Origin: Methylobacterium variabile
GTDB taxonomy: Bacteria; Pseudomonadota; Alphaproteobacteria; Rhizobiales; Beijerinckiaceae
Assembly: GCF_001043975.1 (NCBI RefSeq)
Contig: NZ_LABY01000159.1
Coordinates: 1-64,000, forward strand
Direction: 5' to 3'
DNA length: 64,000 bases
Position numbers and translations under genes: made by a program. Of this stretch, positions 54,224 through 64,000 are shown piece by piece (the first letter of the stretch is position 1; each line of letters starts with the position of its first letter). A model generated the notes under the pieces. The model did not search any database. It had not been told where the DNA came from and saw only the letters and a list, made by a program, of their open reading frames with translations.

Positions 54224-55381
54224 TCAGGCCGCGCGCCCCGGCGCGAGGCCGCGCAAGCGGTCGAGGGCCCGGTCGAGGGTGTCGTCCCGCTTGGCGAAGC
54301 AGAACCGCACTACGGTGCGCACCGGCTGGTACGCGTAGAAGGCGCTGACGGGAATCGCCGCGACGCCGTGCTGGCGCACCAGCCGCTCGCAGAAGGCGAC
54401 GTCGTCGCCTTCTGCGAGCGGCGCGATGTCGACGTTGAGGAAGTAGGTCCCGGCGGAGGGCAGCACGCTGAAGCCGAGGGCCTTGAGCCCGCCGGCGAAG
54501 CGGTCCCGGGCCCGGGCGAAGTCGGCCCGCATGCCCTCGTAATAGGCGTCGTCCTTGGCCAGCCCGTAGGCGACCGCCGCCTGGAGGTTCGGCGGCGTGG
54601 TGAAGGTGAGGAACTGGTGCGCCTTGGCGAGCCCCCGCATCAGGTGGGCCGGGGCCATCACGAACCCGACCTTCCAGCCGGTGAGGGAAAAAATCTTGCC
54701 CGCCGAGCCGATCTTCACCGTGCGCTCGCGCATCCCCGGATATGTCATCAGCGGCCGGTGGCGCCGGCCGTCGAACACCACATGCTCCCAGACCTCGTCG
54801 CAGAGCGCGACGGCGTCGAAGCGCCGGCAGAAGCCGGCGAGCAACTCCAGGTCCGCATCCGGGAAGACGGTGGCCGAGGGGTTGAGAGGATTGTTGAGCA
54901 GCACGACCTTCGTGCGCGGCGAGAAGGCGGCGGCGAGCGCCTCCTCCGTCAGCCGGAAGTGCGGCGGCGTCAGGGTGACGAAGCGTGGCACCCCGCCGGC
55001 CCGCCGCACCAGGGGCAGGTAGGCGTCGTACATCGGCTCGAACAGCACCACCTCGTCGCCGGGCTCGATCAGCGCCATCAGGGCGCCCGCCAGGGCCTCG
55101 GTGGCGCCCGAGGTGATCATCACCTCGGCCTCGGGGTCGAGGTCGAGCCCCTGCCAGTGCGCATAGTGCGCCGCCACCGCCCGGCGCAGCTCGGGCAGGC
55201 CCATCATCGGCGGGTACTGGTTCCAGCCCTCCACCACCGCCTCGGCGGCCTTGGCGCGCACGTCGGCCGGGCCCGGATCGTCCGGGAAGCCCTGGCCGAG
55301 ATTGACGGCACCGGTCTCACGGGCGAGCGCCGACATCACCTCGAACACGGTGGTCGGCAGGTCGGCGAAGATGGGATTCAT
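54224..55381 (-). CDS. PLP-dependent class I aminotransferase
   Basis: A 385-residue fold-type I aminotransferase. Key residues seen: N167 region (LLNNPLNPSATV), D195 (ALCDEVWEHV) and the PLP lysine K229 (KIGSAGKIFSLTGWKVGF); the substrate-carboxylate Arg is near the end (VRTVVRFCFAK). It starts MNPIFADLPTTVFEVMSALA and resembles methionine/kynurenine-type aminotransferases (YbdL group). The substrate is inference. Next gene on this strand is DUF4112. Confidence 0.9.
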   Translation of the reverse strand: MNPIFADLPTTVFEVMSALARETGAVNLGQGFPDDPGPADVRAKAAEAVVEGWNQYPPMMGLPELRRAVAAHYAHWQGLDLDPEAEVMITSGATEALAGALMALIEPGDEVVLFEPMYDAYLPLVRRAGGVPRFVTLTPPHFRLTEEALAAAFSPRTKVVLLNNPLNPSATVFPDADLELLAGFCRRFDAVALCDEVWEHVVFDGRRHRPLMTYPGMRERTVKIGSAGKIFSLTGWKVGFVMAPAHLMRGLAKAHQFLTFTTPPNLQAAVAYGLAKDDAYYEGMRADFARARDRFAGGLKALGFSVLPSAGTYFLNVDIAPLAEGDDVAFCERLVRQHGVAAIPVSAFYAYQPVRTVVRFCFAKRDDTLDRALDRLRGLAPGRAA

Positions 55382-55613
55382 GCGGGCGCGGCGGGCTCGA
55401 GGGCGAAGGCGCCTCGCTACCACGCCGGGACGCGGGACGGAACCGAGCCGGACGGGCGGAGGCGGCGCGGCGAGCCGGCGCCCGGATCGCGGCCGGCGAC
55501 CGATTTACATGGATCAATGGAAAATCGAAAACGCGCTGATCTGGTGAAACATCGTCGGGCGCCGCGGTTTGACCGAGCAACGGGAGTTCTCCCGCAATAT
55601 TCAGAGGAACATC

Positions 55614-55916
55614 ATGCTCAGATACGCACTGGCCGCCCTGGCGTGCGGCGTGCCGACGCTCGTCTCGGCGCAGAACGTCCTGGCGCCTCCGGGTGCGGGC
55701 CCGGTCATCGTGGCCCCGGCCGATCCGGCGGCGACCGGCAGCCTCGGCGGGGCGACGAATGGCGGGCCGGGCGCCGTGGACGTCGTGCCCGGCCGCACCG
55801 GTGCCAGCACGGCGGTCGACGATTCCGCCGCCGGCGGCAACGCCGAGCAGCAGACCCGTCCGATCCCGCAATTCGGCCGTAACGGCGGCAGCGGGGCGGG
55901 CGGCGGCAGCCCCTGA
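55614..55916 (+). CDS. Small secreted Gly/Ala-rich protein
   Basis: A 100-residue protein. The signal peptide is MLRYALAALACGVPTLVSAQ. The mature part is Gly/Pro/Ala-rich and probably disordered, ending GGSGAGGGSP. GAGGA precedes the ATG. Function unknown; similar in style to other small secreted proteins in this window. Confidence 0.62.
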   Translation: MLRYALAALACGVPTLVSAQNVLAPPGAGPVIVAPADPAATGSLGGATNGGPGAVDVVPGRTGASTAVDDSAAGGNAEQQTRPIPQFGRNGGSGAGGGSP

Positions 55917-56028
55917 GAGCACGGTGTCCGTCCGATCCGTTCCGACAGGACGGGCGCAGGAGCCCCTCTCCCGTGCGCGAGAGAGGGAGCCGAGGCGTGC
56001 GCTGCTGAGACGACGGCGAGCGTCGCCG

Positions 56029-56406
56029 TCAGTTGAACTTGCCGCTCACCGCGGCGCCGTCCGGGCCCGTGATCTGCACCACGCCCTTGGGATTCGTGCC
56101 CAGCGCCACCTCGGCCTGCCCGGTGAGCCGTGCCTCGGCCGGGGTGAGGACGACGCGGGCGGGCTTGCCGCCGACGACCAGGATCGCCGTGCCCTTGAAG
56201 CCCGCCGGCGACACCGCCTTCTCCTTCGCATCGAAGACGTAGACCTCGACCGTGCGGTCCTTCGTCACCAGCTCGATGTGGTACGGGCCGGCATCGGCCA
56301 CGCGCCCGCCGTTGTGGCCGTTGCCGTCGTGGGCGCGGGCATCGATGGCGCAGATCGGCAGGAGCGCCAGCAGGGCGCCGGCCGCGAGGAATCTCTGGAT
56401 CAGCAT
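56029..56406 (-). CDS. Small periplasmic protein of the metal-efflux operon
   Basis: A 125-residue exported protein. The signal peptide covers about 1-25 (ending DARA) and the mature start is HDGNGHNGGRV. The rest looks like a small beta-sandwich (YHIELVTKDRTVEVYVFDAK, VVGGKPARVVLTPAEA). It is 23 bases downstream of the RND pump gene on the same strand. A periplasmic metal-binding or chaperone role is inferred from the His residues and operon. Confidence 0.72.
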   Translation of the reverse strand: MLIQRFLAAGALLALLPICAIDARAHDGNGHNGGRVADAGPYHIELVTKDRTVEVYVFDAKEKAVSPAGFKGTAILVVGGKPARVVLTPAEARLTGQAEVALGTNPKGVVQITGPDGAAVSGKFN

Positions 56407-56429
56407 GGGTTCTCTCCGGGGTGAGGGGA

Positions 56430-59400
56430 TCAGAAGGCCTCGGCCGGCGCGGCGCCGGCCGGGGCGGCGGTCGCGGCCCGCAGGCGCTCCAGCGGGCGCC
56501 GGCCGAAGCGCAGGAAGAGCACCGGCGTCAGCACCGCGTCGAGGAGGGTGGCGCTGATGAGCCCGCCGAAGATGGTCACCGCGACGGGGTGCAGGATCTC
56601 CTTGCCGGGGCTCGCCGCGTCGGTGAGCAGCGGCACCAGGGCGACACCGGCCGAGAGGGCCGTCATCAGCACCGGGGTCAGCCGCTCCAGGCTGCCACGC
56701 ACCACCAGCTCCGGCCCGAAGGGCACGCCCTCGTGCAGCGACAGGTTGAGGTAGTGGCTGACCTTGAGGATGCCGTTGCGGGCCGCGATGCCGGTGAGCG
56801 TGATGAAGCCGATCATCGAGGCGACCGACAGCGGCTGGCCGGCGAGCCACAGGGCCGCCACGGAGCCGACGAGGGCCAGCGGCACGCTGCCCAGGATGAT
56901 CAGCGCCAGCACGGCCGACCGGTAACGGCTGTAGAGGAGCGCGAAGATCAGCCCGAGCGAGACGAGCGAGAGCGCCCCGATGGTGCGGCTCGCCTCCTCC
57001 TGCGCCTGGAACGTGCCCTCGAGGCTGGCAAAGACCCCCGGCGGCATCGCCTCGGCCGCGACGGCCCGGCGGATCGCCGCCACGACCTCCGCCGTGTCGG
57101 CCCCGGCCGCGGTGTTGGCCATCACCACCAGGCGCCGCCGGCCGTTCTCGCGCAGGATCTGGTTGGGACCGTCGGTCTCGCGGATGTCGGCGATCTGGCG
57201 CGCCGGCACCCAGCCGGAGGGCGTCTCGACCAGGAGGTCGCTTAAGGTCGCGGTGGTGCGCTGCGCCTCGGCCAGGCGCAGGACCACGTCGAAGCGGCGG
57301 TAGCCGTCGACCACCGTCGAGACCAGGCGGCCGTTGGAGAGCCGGCTGAGCTGATCGACGACCGCCGCGGGCTGCACCCCGTAGAGCGCCGCCCGGCCGT
57401 AATCGACCCGGATCTCGAGCTGCGGGATCCGCACCTGCTTCTCGACCTGCAGGTCAGCGAGGCCCGGGATCGCCCGCATCCGCTCGTGCAGGCCGGCCGC
57501 CACCCGCCGCAGGACGTCGAGGTCCTCGCCGAAGATCTTCAGTGCGATCTCCGCCCGGACGCCGGACAGCATGTGGTCGAGCCGGTGCGAGATCGGCTGG
57601 CCGACATTGACCGAGACCGGCAGCGCCGCGAGGCGCCGGCGGATCTCGGCGACCAGCTCCGCCTTCGGGCGGCCTCCGCCTTTGAGCGCCACCTCGAGGT
57701 CGGAGGAGTGGACGCCCTCGGCGTGCTCGTCGAGCTCGGCCCGGCCGGTGCGGCGGCCGACCGCCGCCACCTCCGGGATCTCCATCAGCAGCCGCTCGGC
57801 GATGGCCCCGACCCGGCTGCTCTCGGGCAGCGAGATGCCGGGGGTGAACGCCATCGTGACGGTGAACGAGCCCTCGTTGAACGGCGGCAGGAAGGCCCGC
57901 GGCAGCTGCCAGGCGGCGAGCCCCGCCGTCACGACGAGGCCGGCGACGGTGGCGACGAGCAGGCGCTGGTGCCGGAACGCCGCGCGCAGCGTTGCGGCAT
58001 TGCCGCGCTTGAGCAGACGGATGAACCGGCTCTCGTGCTCCTCCAGGCTCTTCAGGCCCGGCAGCAGCCAGGAGGCGAGGACCGGCGTCAGGGTGATCGA
58101 CACCACGAGGCTCGCCAGGATCGACACGATGTAGGCCTGACCGAGCGGCGCGAACAGGCGGCCCTCGATGCCCGACAGCGCGAAGAGCGGCACGAAGACC
58201 AGCACGATGATCGCCGTGGCGTAGACGATGCCGGAGCGCACCTCGTTCGAGGCCGCGACCACGACCTCGAACACCGAGCGCGGGTTGCCGGCGGCCCGGT
58301 TCTCCCGCAGGCGGCGGAAGATGTTCTCGACGTCGACCACCGCGTCGTCGACGAGCTCGCCGATGGCGATGGCGAGCCCGCCCAGCGTCATGGTGTTGAT
58401 CGAGAGCCCGGCGAGGTGGAACACCAGGGCGGTGGCAAGGATCGAGACCGGGATCGCGGTGAGCGAGATCAGGGTGGTGCGGACGTTCAGGAGGAACGCG
58501 AACAGCACCAGGGCCACCACGGCGATGGCCTCGACCAGGACCCGCTCGACGTTGCCGATCGACGTCTCGATGAAGTCGGCCTGGCGAAAGAGGATCTTGT
58601 CGGCCGAGATGCCGGCGGGGAGGGAGGGCGCAATGTCTTTGAGCGCGGCCTCGATCGAGCGCGTCAGCGCCACGGTGTCGACGTCGGGCTGTTTCTCGAC
58701 CGAGACGATCACCGCCGGCCGGCCCTGGTAGCCGCCTTCGCCGCGCTTGGCCTTCGCGGCGAAGGAGACCTCCGCGACCTGCCGCAGGCGCACCGGCGCG
58801 GTGCCGGCCGCGCCCACCACGAGGTCCGCTAAGTCCTCCAGGCTCATCGTGCGGGCGATGTTCCGGATCAGGTACTCGCGGGCGTACTGGTCGGTGAAGC
58901 CGCCGCCGGCATTGGTGCCGAATTGCTGCAGGGCCGCGTCGAGCTGGGCGTTGGTGACGTTGAGCGCCCGCATCGCTGCCGGGTTCGGGGCGACCCGGAA
59001 CTGGCGCACCTCGCCGCCGATCGGGATCACCTGGGCCACCCCCGGGATGGTGAGGAGGCGCGGCCGGAGCACGAAGTCGGCAGTCTCGCGCAGCTCCATC
59101 GGGCTCACGGACTCGCCCGTCACCGCGATCAGCAGCACCTGGCCCATGATCGAGGAGACCGGGCCCATCTGGGGCGTCACCCCGCGGGGCAGCTGGTCCT
59201 GCACCAGGCTCAGGCGCTCGGCGACCTGCTGGCGGTTGCGGTAGATGTCGGTGCCCCAGGCGAACTCGACGTAGACGACCGCGAGGCCGACGCCGGAGAC
59301 CGAGCGCACCCGGGTCACGCCGGGAAGCCCGTTGAGCCGGGTCTCGATCGGGTAGGTCACCATCTGCTCGACCTCCGGGGGCGCGTAGCCCTCGGCCTCG

Positions 59401-59552
59401 ATCATGATGGTGACGGTCGGGCGGTTGAGGTCCGGGAAGACGTCGACCGGCAGGCGGGTGAGGCTGAAGGCGCCGTACAGCACCAGCACGCAGGCCAGCG
59501 CCAGCACCAGCAGGCGGTTGCGCAGGGAGTGGGTGACCAGGAAGGAGAACAT
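56430..59552 (-). CDS. Heavy-metal efflux RND pump (CusA/CzcA family)
   Basis: A 1040-residue inner-membrane pump, [20 protein letters not shown] at the start. [20 protein letters not shown] and the helix-4 motif [16 protein letters not shown] near residue 395 identify the HME-RND group. It lacks the DFG motif of Zn/Co/Cd pumps; the AIG form is seen in copper/silver and nickel-type groups, so specificity is open. It exports metal across the envelope with the adaptor gene just upstream (12 bases). No outer-membrane channel gene is in the window. Confidence 0.92.
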   Translation of the reverse strand: MFSFLVTHSLRNRLLVLALACVLVLYGAFSLTRLPVDVFPDLNRPTVTIMIEAEGYAPPEVEQMVTYPIETRLNGLPGVTRVRSVSGVGLAVVYVEFAWGTDIYRNRQQVAERLSLVQDQLPRGVTPQMGPVSSIMGQVLLIAVTGESVSPMELRETADFVLRPRLLTIPGVAQVIPIGGEVRQFRVAPNPAAMRALNVTNAQLDAALQQFGTNAGGGFTDQYAREYLIRNIARTMSLEDLADLVVGAAGTAPVRLRQVAEVSFAAKAKRGEGGYQGRPAVIVSVEKQPDVDTVALTRSIEAALKDIAPSLPAGISADKILFRQADFIETSIGNVERVLVEAIAVVALVLFAFLLNVRTTLISLTAIPVSILATALVFHLAGLSINTMTLGGLAIAIGELVDDAVVDVENIFRRLRENRAAGNPRSVFEVVVAASNEVRSGIVYATAIIVLVFVPLFALSGIEGRLFAPLGQAYIVSILASLVVSITLTPVLASWLLPGLKSLEEHESRFIRLLKRGNAATLRAAFRHQRLLVATVAGLVVTAGLAAWQLPRAFLPPFNEGSFTVTMAFTPGISLPESSRVGAIAERLLMEIPEVAAVGRRTGRAELDEHAEGVHSSDLEVALKGGGRPKAELVAEIRRRLAALPVSVNVGQPISHRLDHMLSGVRAEIALKIFGEDLDVLRRVAAGLHERMRAIPGLADLQVEKQVRIPQLEIRVDYGRAALYGVQPAAVVDQLSRLSNGRLVSTVVDGYRRFDVVLRLAEAQRTTATLSDLLVETPSGWVPARQIADIRETDGPNQILRENGRRRLVVMANTAAGADTAEVVAAIRRAVAAEAMPPGVFASLEGTFQAQEEASRTIGALSLVSLGLIFALLYSRYRSAVLALIILGSVPLALVGSVAALWLAGQPLSVASMIGFITLTGIAARNGILKVSHYLNLSLHEGVPFGPELVVRGSLERLTPVLMTALSAGVALVPLLTDAASPGKEILHPVAVTIFGGLISATLLDAVLTPVLFLRFGRRPLERLRAATAAPAGAAPAEAF

Positions 59553-59563
59553 CGCGCGCCTCC

Positions 59564-61297
59564 TCAGCGGACCTGGTCGAGGAGCTCGGCGCCCTGGACC
59601 ACCACGCGGGTGCCGGGCTTGAGGCCGGCCTCGATCAGCACCCGGGTGCCGTCGAGGGGCGCCACCCGCACCGCCTGAGCCTCGTAGCGCTCGGCGGTGG
59701 TGTGCGCGTAGACCACGTCCTGGCCGTTGGCCGTGCGCACCACGCTCGCCCGCGGCAGGGCGAGGCCGCGCCGCTCGGCATCGATGGCGGCTAGCACCGT
59801 GACGAACTGGCCGACCCGCAGGCCCTCAAGCCCGCCGCCGATCGCGAACTGCACCGGGATCGCCTGGTTGCGGTCGGCGAGGCCCGCGCCCTGGTAGGCG
59901 AGCGGCAGGCTGCGCCCGTCGGCGAGGCGCGCGGTCGCGTCGGCGGCCGGGGTCAGGGCGTCGAAGCTCAGGGCCTCGACCCAGAGCCGGGCCGGATCGA
60001 CGATCTGGAACACCATCTGGCCGGGATTGGCCATCTGGCCGGCCACCGCCGCCGCCTCGGCGATCACCCCGCCGACCGGCGCGGTCAGCACCTCGGGCTC
60101 GAGGCGGATCCGGTCGAGGGCGGTGCGCCGGTCCTTGAGGCCCTTGAGCTCGTCCTGAGCCTCGTCGAGCTGCACCTGCGAGACCGCGCCGCCGGGGGCG
60201 AGCTTCTGGTAGCGGTCGACCCGGCGCTGGACGATGGCGATCTGCTGGTCGAGCTCGCCCTGGCGCTGGCGCATGTCGGACAGGTCGACCTGCTGCACCG
60301 GCGGGGTCACCAGCGCCAGCACCTCGCCCTGGCGCACCCGCGTTCCGAGGCGCGGGAAGGTGCCCGAGGGCGGCGGCGCCAGGCGCCCGCCGACCGAGGA
60401 TTGCACCACGCCGCTGGCATTCGGGTCCGGGATGATCCGGCCGGGCAGGGACACGGTGCGGCGGAAGGCACCCTCGGCGGTCACCTCCGTGCGCAAGGAG
60501 AAGAGGCGCTGCGTGGGCTTGGGCACGAACACGGTCCCGTCGGCCAGGCGCTGGGCGAGGTCGGTCGGCGCATCCGCCGGGGTGACGAGGGCGGCCCGGC
60601 TCTCCGGATGGCCGTGATTCCCGCTCTCATGCGCGAAGGCGGTGGCGCCCAGGACCAGGGTCGCGGCGAGCACCAGCACGGCGAGGACGGGCATCCGCCG
60701 CCCGGCCCGCATCAGCCCCATGGCGACGAGGCCGAGGACGAAGCCCCCGGCGGCGGCGAGGCCGGCGCCCGGGTCGCGGTCGGCCAGCCGATCGGCCAGA
60801 CGGTCGGTGAGGGCGTGCAGCCATCCGGTGCCCTGTGCCGGAGGGGTGGGCGCGGCAGCGTCCGGGGGCGGCAGGGCCAGGGCGAGGGGCAGCACGTCCA
60901 CGTCGGCGCCGGCCGTCACCGTGACCACGAGGTCGAGGTGGTCGCCGCCCTGGCTCCCCCGCGCGAGCCAGGGCGCTGGCAGGCGGTAGCTGCCATCCGG
61001 CGCGGCCGTGGCCGCGGCGGGGCCGTCCGGCGTCTCGACCTCGAGGGTGGCGTCGGTGACCGGCTCGCCGGTGGCGAAACGGTCGAGGTAGAGCACCAGG
61101 GCGTCACCCCGGGGGATCGCCACCAGCTCGAACGCGCTCGAGGACGCCTCGCCCCGGGGCGCGATGGTCTTCGAGACCGGGGCCTGCGGGGCGCCGTGGT
61201 CGTGGCCCTCGTGGGCGGAGGCGAGGAGCGGCAGCGTGGTCAGGGCGAGCGCCACGGCCAGCGCGCGTCGCGCGGCCGTCAACAGGGACGGAAACAT
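59564..61297 (-). CDS. Composite RND metal-efflux adaptor (CzcB/CusB-like) with extra N-terminal module
   Basis: A 577-residue protein, far longer than usual adaptors (about 400). Residues 1-28 form a signal peptide followed by HEGHDHG; a beta-sandwich-like module spans about 50-150; a hydrophobic helix lies near 180-197. Then [21 protein letters not shown] looks like a second, internal signal peptide followed by HESGNHGH, and a standard adaptor (about 240-577: [18 protein letters not shown], coiled coil, [20 protein letters not shown] lipoyl half). It reads as a fusion of a metal-binding membrane protein to an adaptor. Confidence 0.9.
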   Translation of the reverse strand: MFPSLLTAARRALAVALALTTLPLLASAHEGHDHGAPQAPVSKTIAPRGEASSSAFELVAIPRGDALVLYLDRFATGEPVTDATLEVETPDGPAAATAAPDGSYRLPAPWLARGSQGGDHLDLVVTVTAGADVDVLPLALALPPPDAAAPTPPAQGTGWLHALTDRLADRLADRDPGAGLAAAGGFVLGLVAMGLMRAGRRMPVLAVLVLAATLVLGATAFAHESGNHGHPESRAALVTPADAPTDLAQRLADGTVFVPKPTQRLFSLRTEVTAEGAFRRTVSLPGRIIPDPNASGVVQSSVGGRLAPPPSGTFPRLGTRVRQGEVLALVTPPVQQVDLSDMRQRQGELDQQIAIVQRRVDRYQKLAPGGAVSQVQLDEAQDELKGLKDRRTALDRIRLEPEVLTAPVGGVIAEAAAVAGQMANPGQMVFQIVDPARLWVEALSFDALTPAADATARLADGRSLPLAYQGAGLADRNQAIPVQFAIGGGLEGLRVGQFVTVLAAIDAERRGLALPRASVVRTANGQDVVYAHTTAERYEAQAVRVAPLDGTRVLIEAGLKPGTRVVVQGAELLDQVR

Positions 61298-61384
61298 CGG
61301 GAGAGAAGCCTTCGCGAGCGGCGTGAACGAGCGCCCGCGGGCGGCCCACCCGTCAGGGTGGCGCGCCGGCGCGGGACGCGGACG

Positions 61385-61807
61385 TCAGGCGAAGGATCGT
61401 GGCGGTCTCGCGGGGGAATCCGGCGCGATGCCGGCGGGCAGCGCGTCCTCGGCGGCGGCGAGGCGCCGGGCCGAAGTCGGGCCGGGGAGGGCTGCCAGGG
61501 CGTCCGGGAGCAGGCCGGGGACGCAGCAGGAGGCGCCCATCAGGCAGCACAGCCCGTTGCAGGGCCGGGCGACCGGCGCCTCGTCGGAACTCGCGACGGT
61601 CAGGCGCGGGCCCTCGGCGACAGAGCGCGCCTCGGCCAGGGTCAGGATCACTGCGGCAGGCGCCTGCGACGTCGCCTCCGCGCCGTGATGGGCGTGGCCC
61701 TGGTGGGCCTGCGCCGACGAGACCCCGGCCACCGACGCGCCGATGCACGCGGCGATCGTCATGATCACCGCGGCAAGCAGGCGCGCGAGGGGGCCGGGTA
61801 AGGTCAT
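61385..61807 (-). CDS. Small Cys/His-rich exported protein, first gene of metal-efflux operon
   Basis: A 140-residue protein. The N-terminal hydrophobic part (about 8-34, ending SSAQA) is a signal or anchor, followed by HQGHAHHG. A cysteine cluster CNGLCCLMGASCCVPG lies near residues 82-98. His and Cys clusters suggest metal binding or sensing. It precedes the adaptor by 87 bases on the same strand. I do not recognise a named family; a role resembling small copper-handling proteins is inference. Confidence 0.7.
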   Translation of the reverse strand: MTLPGPLARLLAAVIMTIAACIGASVAGVSSAQAHQGHAHHGAEATSQAPAAVILTLAEARSVAEGPRLTVASSDEAPVARPCNGLCCLMGASCCVPGLLPDALAALPGPTSARRLAAAEDALPAGIAPDSPARPPRSFA

Positions 61808-61870
61808 GCCGCCACGATAACAGATCCGTGCCCGAAGGGAAGCGCGACCGCGGCCGGCGCACCGCCGTTT

Positions 61871-61883
61871 GCTGCAGTGCAGC
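61871..61883. promoter_or_regulatory. Short palindrome between metal operon and MFS gene
   Basis: GCTGCAGTGCAGC is a 13-base odd palindrome in the 244-base spacer between the divergent metal-efflux operon and the MFS gene, about 64 bases upstream of the former. It is a weak candidate operator. Confidence 0.3.
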
Positions 61884-62051
61884 GGAACCGCTCCGGCAGG
61901 CAGGCGTTCGCCGGGAAAGATCGGCCGGCCGGCGCCGCGGAAGCGGCGCCCGAGGGAGCACCGCGCCGCCAGGGAGGGAACGCACTAGCCCGGCCGGGAG
62001 CCTGCGCGCATCCGGCCCCGGGCTTCCTCGCGATCCTGGAGCGAAGTCGGC

Positions 62052-63289
62052 ATGATCTCACGCGGACAACCCAAGCTTCTGCTCGCCGTCCTGGCGGGCT
62101 ACGCCCTGATGCAGATGGGCAATACCCTTCAGGGCACCCTGCTCAGCGTGCGCGGCGGCCTGGAGGGCTTCTCCCCGGCCCAGATCGGCACGGTCGGGGC
62201 GGGGTTCTGGGTCGGCGTGGTGATCGGGTCCCTGCGCGGCGGGCGCATCATCGCCCGGGTCGGGCACATCCGCACCTTCGCGGGCCTCGCCGCCATCGCG
62301 TCGAGCGCCGCCCTGCTGCACCTCCTCGTCATCGACCCCTATGTCTGGATGGTGGCGCGGGCGCTCACCGGCTTCTGCTTCGCCGGCCTGTTCATGGTGG
62401 TGGAGAGCTGGCTCAACGGCATCGCGACGCCGGGCAGCCGCGGGCGGATCATGAGCATCTACGGCATGACCGGGCTGTTCGCCGGCATCGGCGGCCAGAT
62501 GCTGCTGCCGGCTGCCGACCCGGGCGGCTACGCCCTGTTCTGCGTCATCGCCATCGCCATCGCGATCGCCCTGGTGCCCACCGCCCTGACGCGGGTCGCC
62601 GCGCCGGCGGAGGGCGCCACTGAGACCGGCATCGACCTGGCGCGGCTCTACCGGCAGTCGCCGTTCGGCACCGTCGCGGCCTTCCTGTGCGGCGTCACCA
62701 CCAGCGCCTTCTTCAGCCTCGGGCCGGTCTTCGCAGGCGGCACGGCTTCGACACCGCCGAGATCGGCCTGTTCATGGCCTGCGGCTCGCTCGGCGGCTTC
62801 CTGCTGACCTGGCCGCTCGGCGGCCTCTCCGACCGGCTCGACCGGCGGCTCGTGATTGTCGCAGTGGCGCTCGCCGCGTCGGCGTCGCTGCTCGCCATGC
62901 TGCGCTTCGTGCCGGACGACGCGCGCCACTGGGTCTTCTTCGCCTGCGTCACCCTGTTCGGCGGCACCGTGATCCCGACCTACAGCATCGTCATCGCGCA
63001 CGTGAACGACACGGTCGACAAGGGCGAGTTCGTCGCCGCCTCGGGCGGGCTCTTGATCCTCCAGGGCGCCGGCGCAGCAGCCGGGCCGGTCGTCGCCGGC
63101 CTCGCGATGTCGAACTTCCGCTACGGGCTCTCGGGCACGATCCTGACCGCGCAGCTGCTGATGGCCGCCTGGGGCCTCTACCGCATCCTGGCGCGGCCGA
63201 TGCCGGCGGATGCCGACCGCGGCGAATTCGTGGTCGAGCCGCCGGTGCCGGTCGGCACCGAGCTCCTGGCCGAGGGCGGGACGCGCTGA
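62052..63289 (+). pseudogene. MFS transporter (YcaD-like) broken by a one-base frameshift
   Basis: The first frame (62052 on) encodes MISRGQPKLLLAVLAGYALM through FFSLGPVFA; the second (to 63289) continues RHGFDTAEIGLFMACGSLGG to the normal C-terminus. The switch is at about 62733: the protein would read through if one base were restored, for example a C in the TTCGCAGG stretch. Repaired, it is about 412 residues with 12 helices, a normal MFS size. It may be a real inactivating mutation or an assembly error; either way both halves are conserved in style. The stop abuts nth. Confidence 0.85.
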
Positions 63290-63970
63290 TCAGCCCGGCC
63301 CGGGCGTCTTGTCCGGGTAGCGGCAGAGCTCGGCGATCGGGCAGCGCCAGCACTCGGGCTTGCGCGCCTTGCAGACGTAGCGCCCGTGCAGGATCAGCCA
63401 GTGGTGGGCGTTGAGGCGGTAGGGCTCGGGCACGATCGCCTCGAGCCCCGCCTGGACCTTGTCGGTGGTGCTGCCCGGCGCCAGCGGGATGCGGTTCGAG
63501 ACCCGGAAGATGTGGGTGTCGACCGCGATGGTCGGCTCGCCAAAGGCGACGTTGAGCACCACGCTGGCGGTCTTCTTGCCAACGCCGGGCAGCACCTCGA
63601 GGTGCTCGCGCGCCCGCGGCACCTCGCCGCCATGCTGCTCGACCAGGATGCGCGAGAGCGCGATGACGTTCTTGGCCTTGGTGTTGAACAGCCCGATCGT
63701 GCGGATGTGATGGCGCACCGTCTCCTCGCCGAGCGCCAGCATCGCCGCCGGGTTGTCGGCACGGGCGAAGAGCGGCGCGGTGGCGATGTTGACGCTCTTG
63801 TCGGTGGCCTGGGCCGAGAGCACCACCGCGACGAGGAGCGTGTAGGCGTTGAGGTATTCGAGGTCGGAGCGCGGCTCCGGGTTGGCGGCGCTGAGACGCG
63901 AGAAGATCTCGCGCAGGGTGGCGGCATCGACCGGCTCCGGCGTGGTCGCCCGCGCCGTCAGCGGCGTCAC
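63290..63970 (-). CDS. nth: Endonuclease III (start possibly beyond window)
   Basis: A 226-residue base-excision repair glycosylase/AP lyase as read from a GTG at 63970. The helix-hairpin-helix LPGVGKKTASVVLN carries the catalytic Lys (K133), and D151 lies in AVDTHIFRVSNR. The iron-sulfur cluster cysteines are in CKARKPECWRCPIAELC. The frame is open to the window end without a stop, so a longer N-terminus may exist. It converges on the MFS gene with no spacer: the two stop codons share TGATCA. Confidence 0.95.
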   Translation of the reverse strand: MTPLTARATTPEPVDAATLREIFSRLSAANPEPRSDLEYLNAYTLLVAVVLSAQATDKSVNIATAPLFARADNPAAMLALGEETVRHHIRTIGLFNTKAKNVIALSRILVEQHGGEVPRAREHLEVLPGVGKKTASVVLNVAFGEPTIAVDTHIFRVSNRIPLAPGSTTDKVQAGLEAIVPEPYRLNAHHWLILHGRYVCKARKPECWRCPIAELCRYPDKTPGPG

Positions 63971-64000
63971 GACCCTGGCCTTCGCCGGTGCGGTGATTTT

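Noticed and set aside
1-64000. CRISPR arrays, tRNA/rRNA genes, prophage or transposase genes
   Set aside because: No spaced direct repeats, cloverleaf sequences, or integrase/transposase motifs were seen in any frame.

Overview
The window is very GC-rich and densely coded. Gene content (OsmC, Ohr/OhrR, MinCDE, HrcA with RNase PH and RdgB, a MucR-type regulator, a DUF2147 protein, many small secreted proteins, twin-arginine and Sec exported binding proteins) points to an alphaproteobacterium of the Hyphomicrobiales, most likely Methylobacterium or a close relative. That assignment is inference from protein content and base composition; no rRNA or tRNA gene is visible here.

1-8.2 kb: an SH3-domain secreted protein, a D-2-hydroxyacid dehydrogenase, OsmC, RecX overlapping divergently with an orphan TAXI-type binding protein, an MFS transporter, and a capsule-export pair (KpsE-like and KpsT-like) without its permease. 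8.7-14.2 kb: a small conserved gene with a clear terminator, then a TetR regulator, a membrane fusion protein and an RND pump in one operon behind a perfect 20-bp palindromic operator. 14.2-20 kb: polysaccharide genes (beta-helix protein, WecG/TagA-type and GT4 glycosyltransferases, Gfo/Idh/MocA oxidoreductase) with what looks like an N-terminal remnant of GDP-mannose dehydratase. 21-27.7 kb: minCDE, a DUF533 protein, a stand-alone DEAD-type helicase and hrcA. 28-31.8 kb: two small secreted proteins (one extremely His-rich), rph-rdgB and the divergent ohr/ohrR pair.

31.8-38.2 kb: an AT-rich gap leads into an unusual protease with a serralysin-like catalytic domain, an RTX-like stretch and a C-terminal Hint domain; then an aldo/keto reductase and the methionine importer metNIQ. 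38.4-45 kb: small proteins, a CPA2 cation/proton antiporter with an RCK domain, DUF2147 with a textbook terminator, a MucR homologue lacking most zinc ligands but carrying an AT-hook-like tail, and several small secreted proteins. 45-53.6 kb: a five-gene oligopeptide-type ABC operon (binding protein, two permeases, fused double ATPase, VOC protein) interrupted by a REP-like palindromic element, a cupredoxin-like protein, a MITE-like inverted repeat and an orphan YejE-like permease. 53.6-64 kb: DUF4112, a class I aminotransferase, a four-gene heavy-metal efflux operon with Cys/His-rich partners, a frameshifted MFS transporter and endonuclease III (nth), whose start may lie past the right edge.

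I found no CRISPR array, prophage, transposase or RNA gene. The best leads are the metal-efflux operon with its composite adaptor, the protease-Hint fusion, the modified MucR protein, the gmd remnant and the two palindromic repeat elements.
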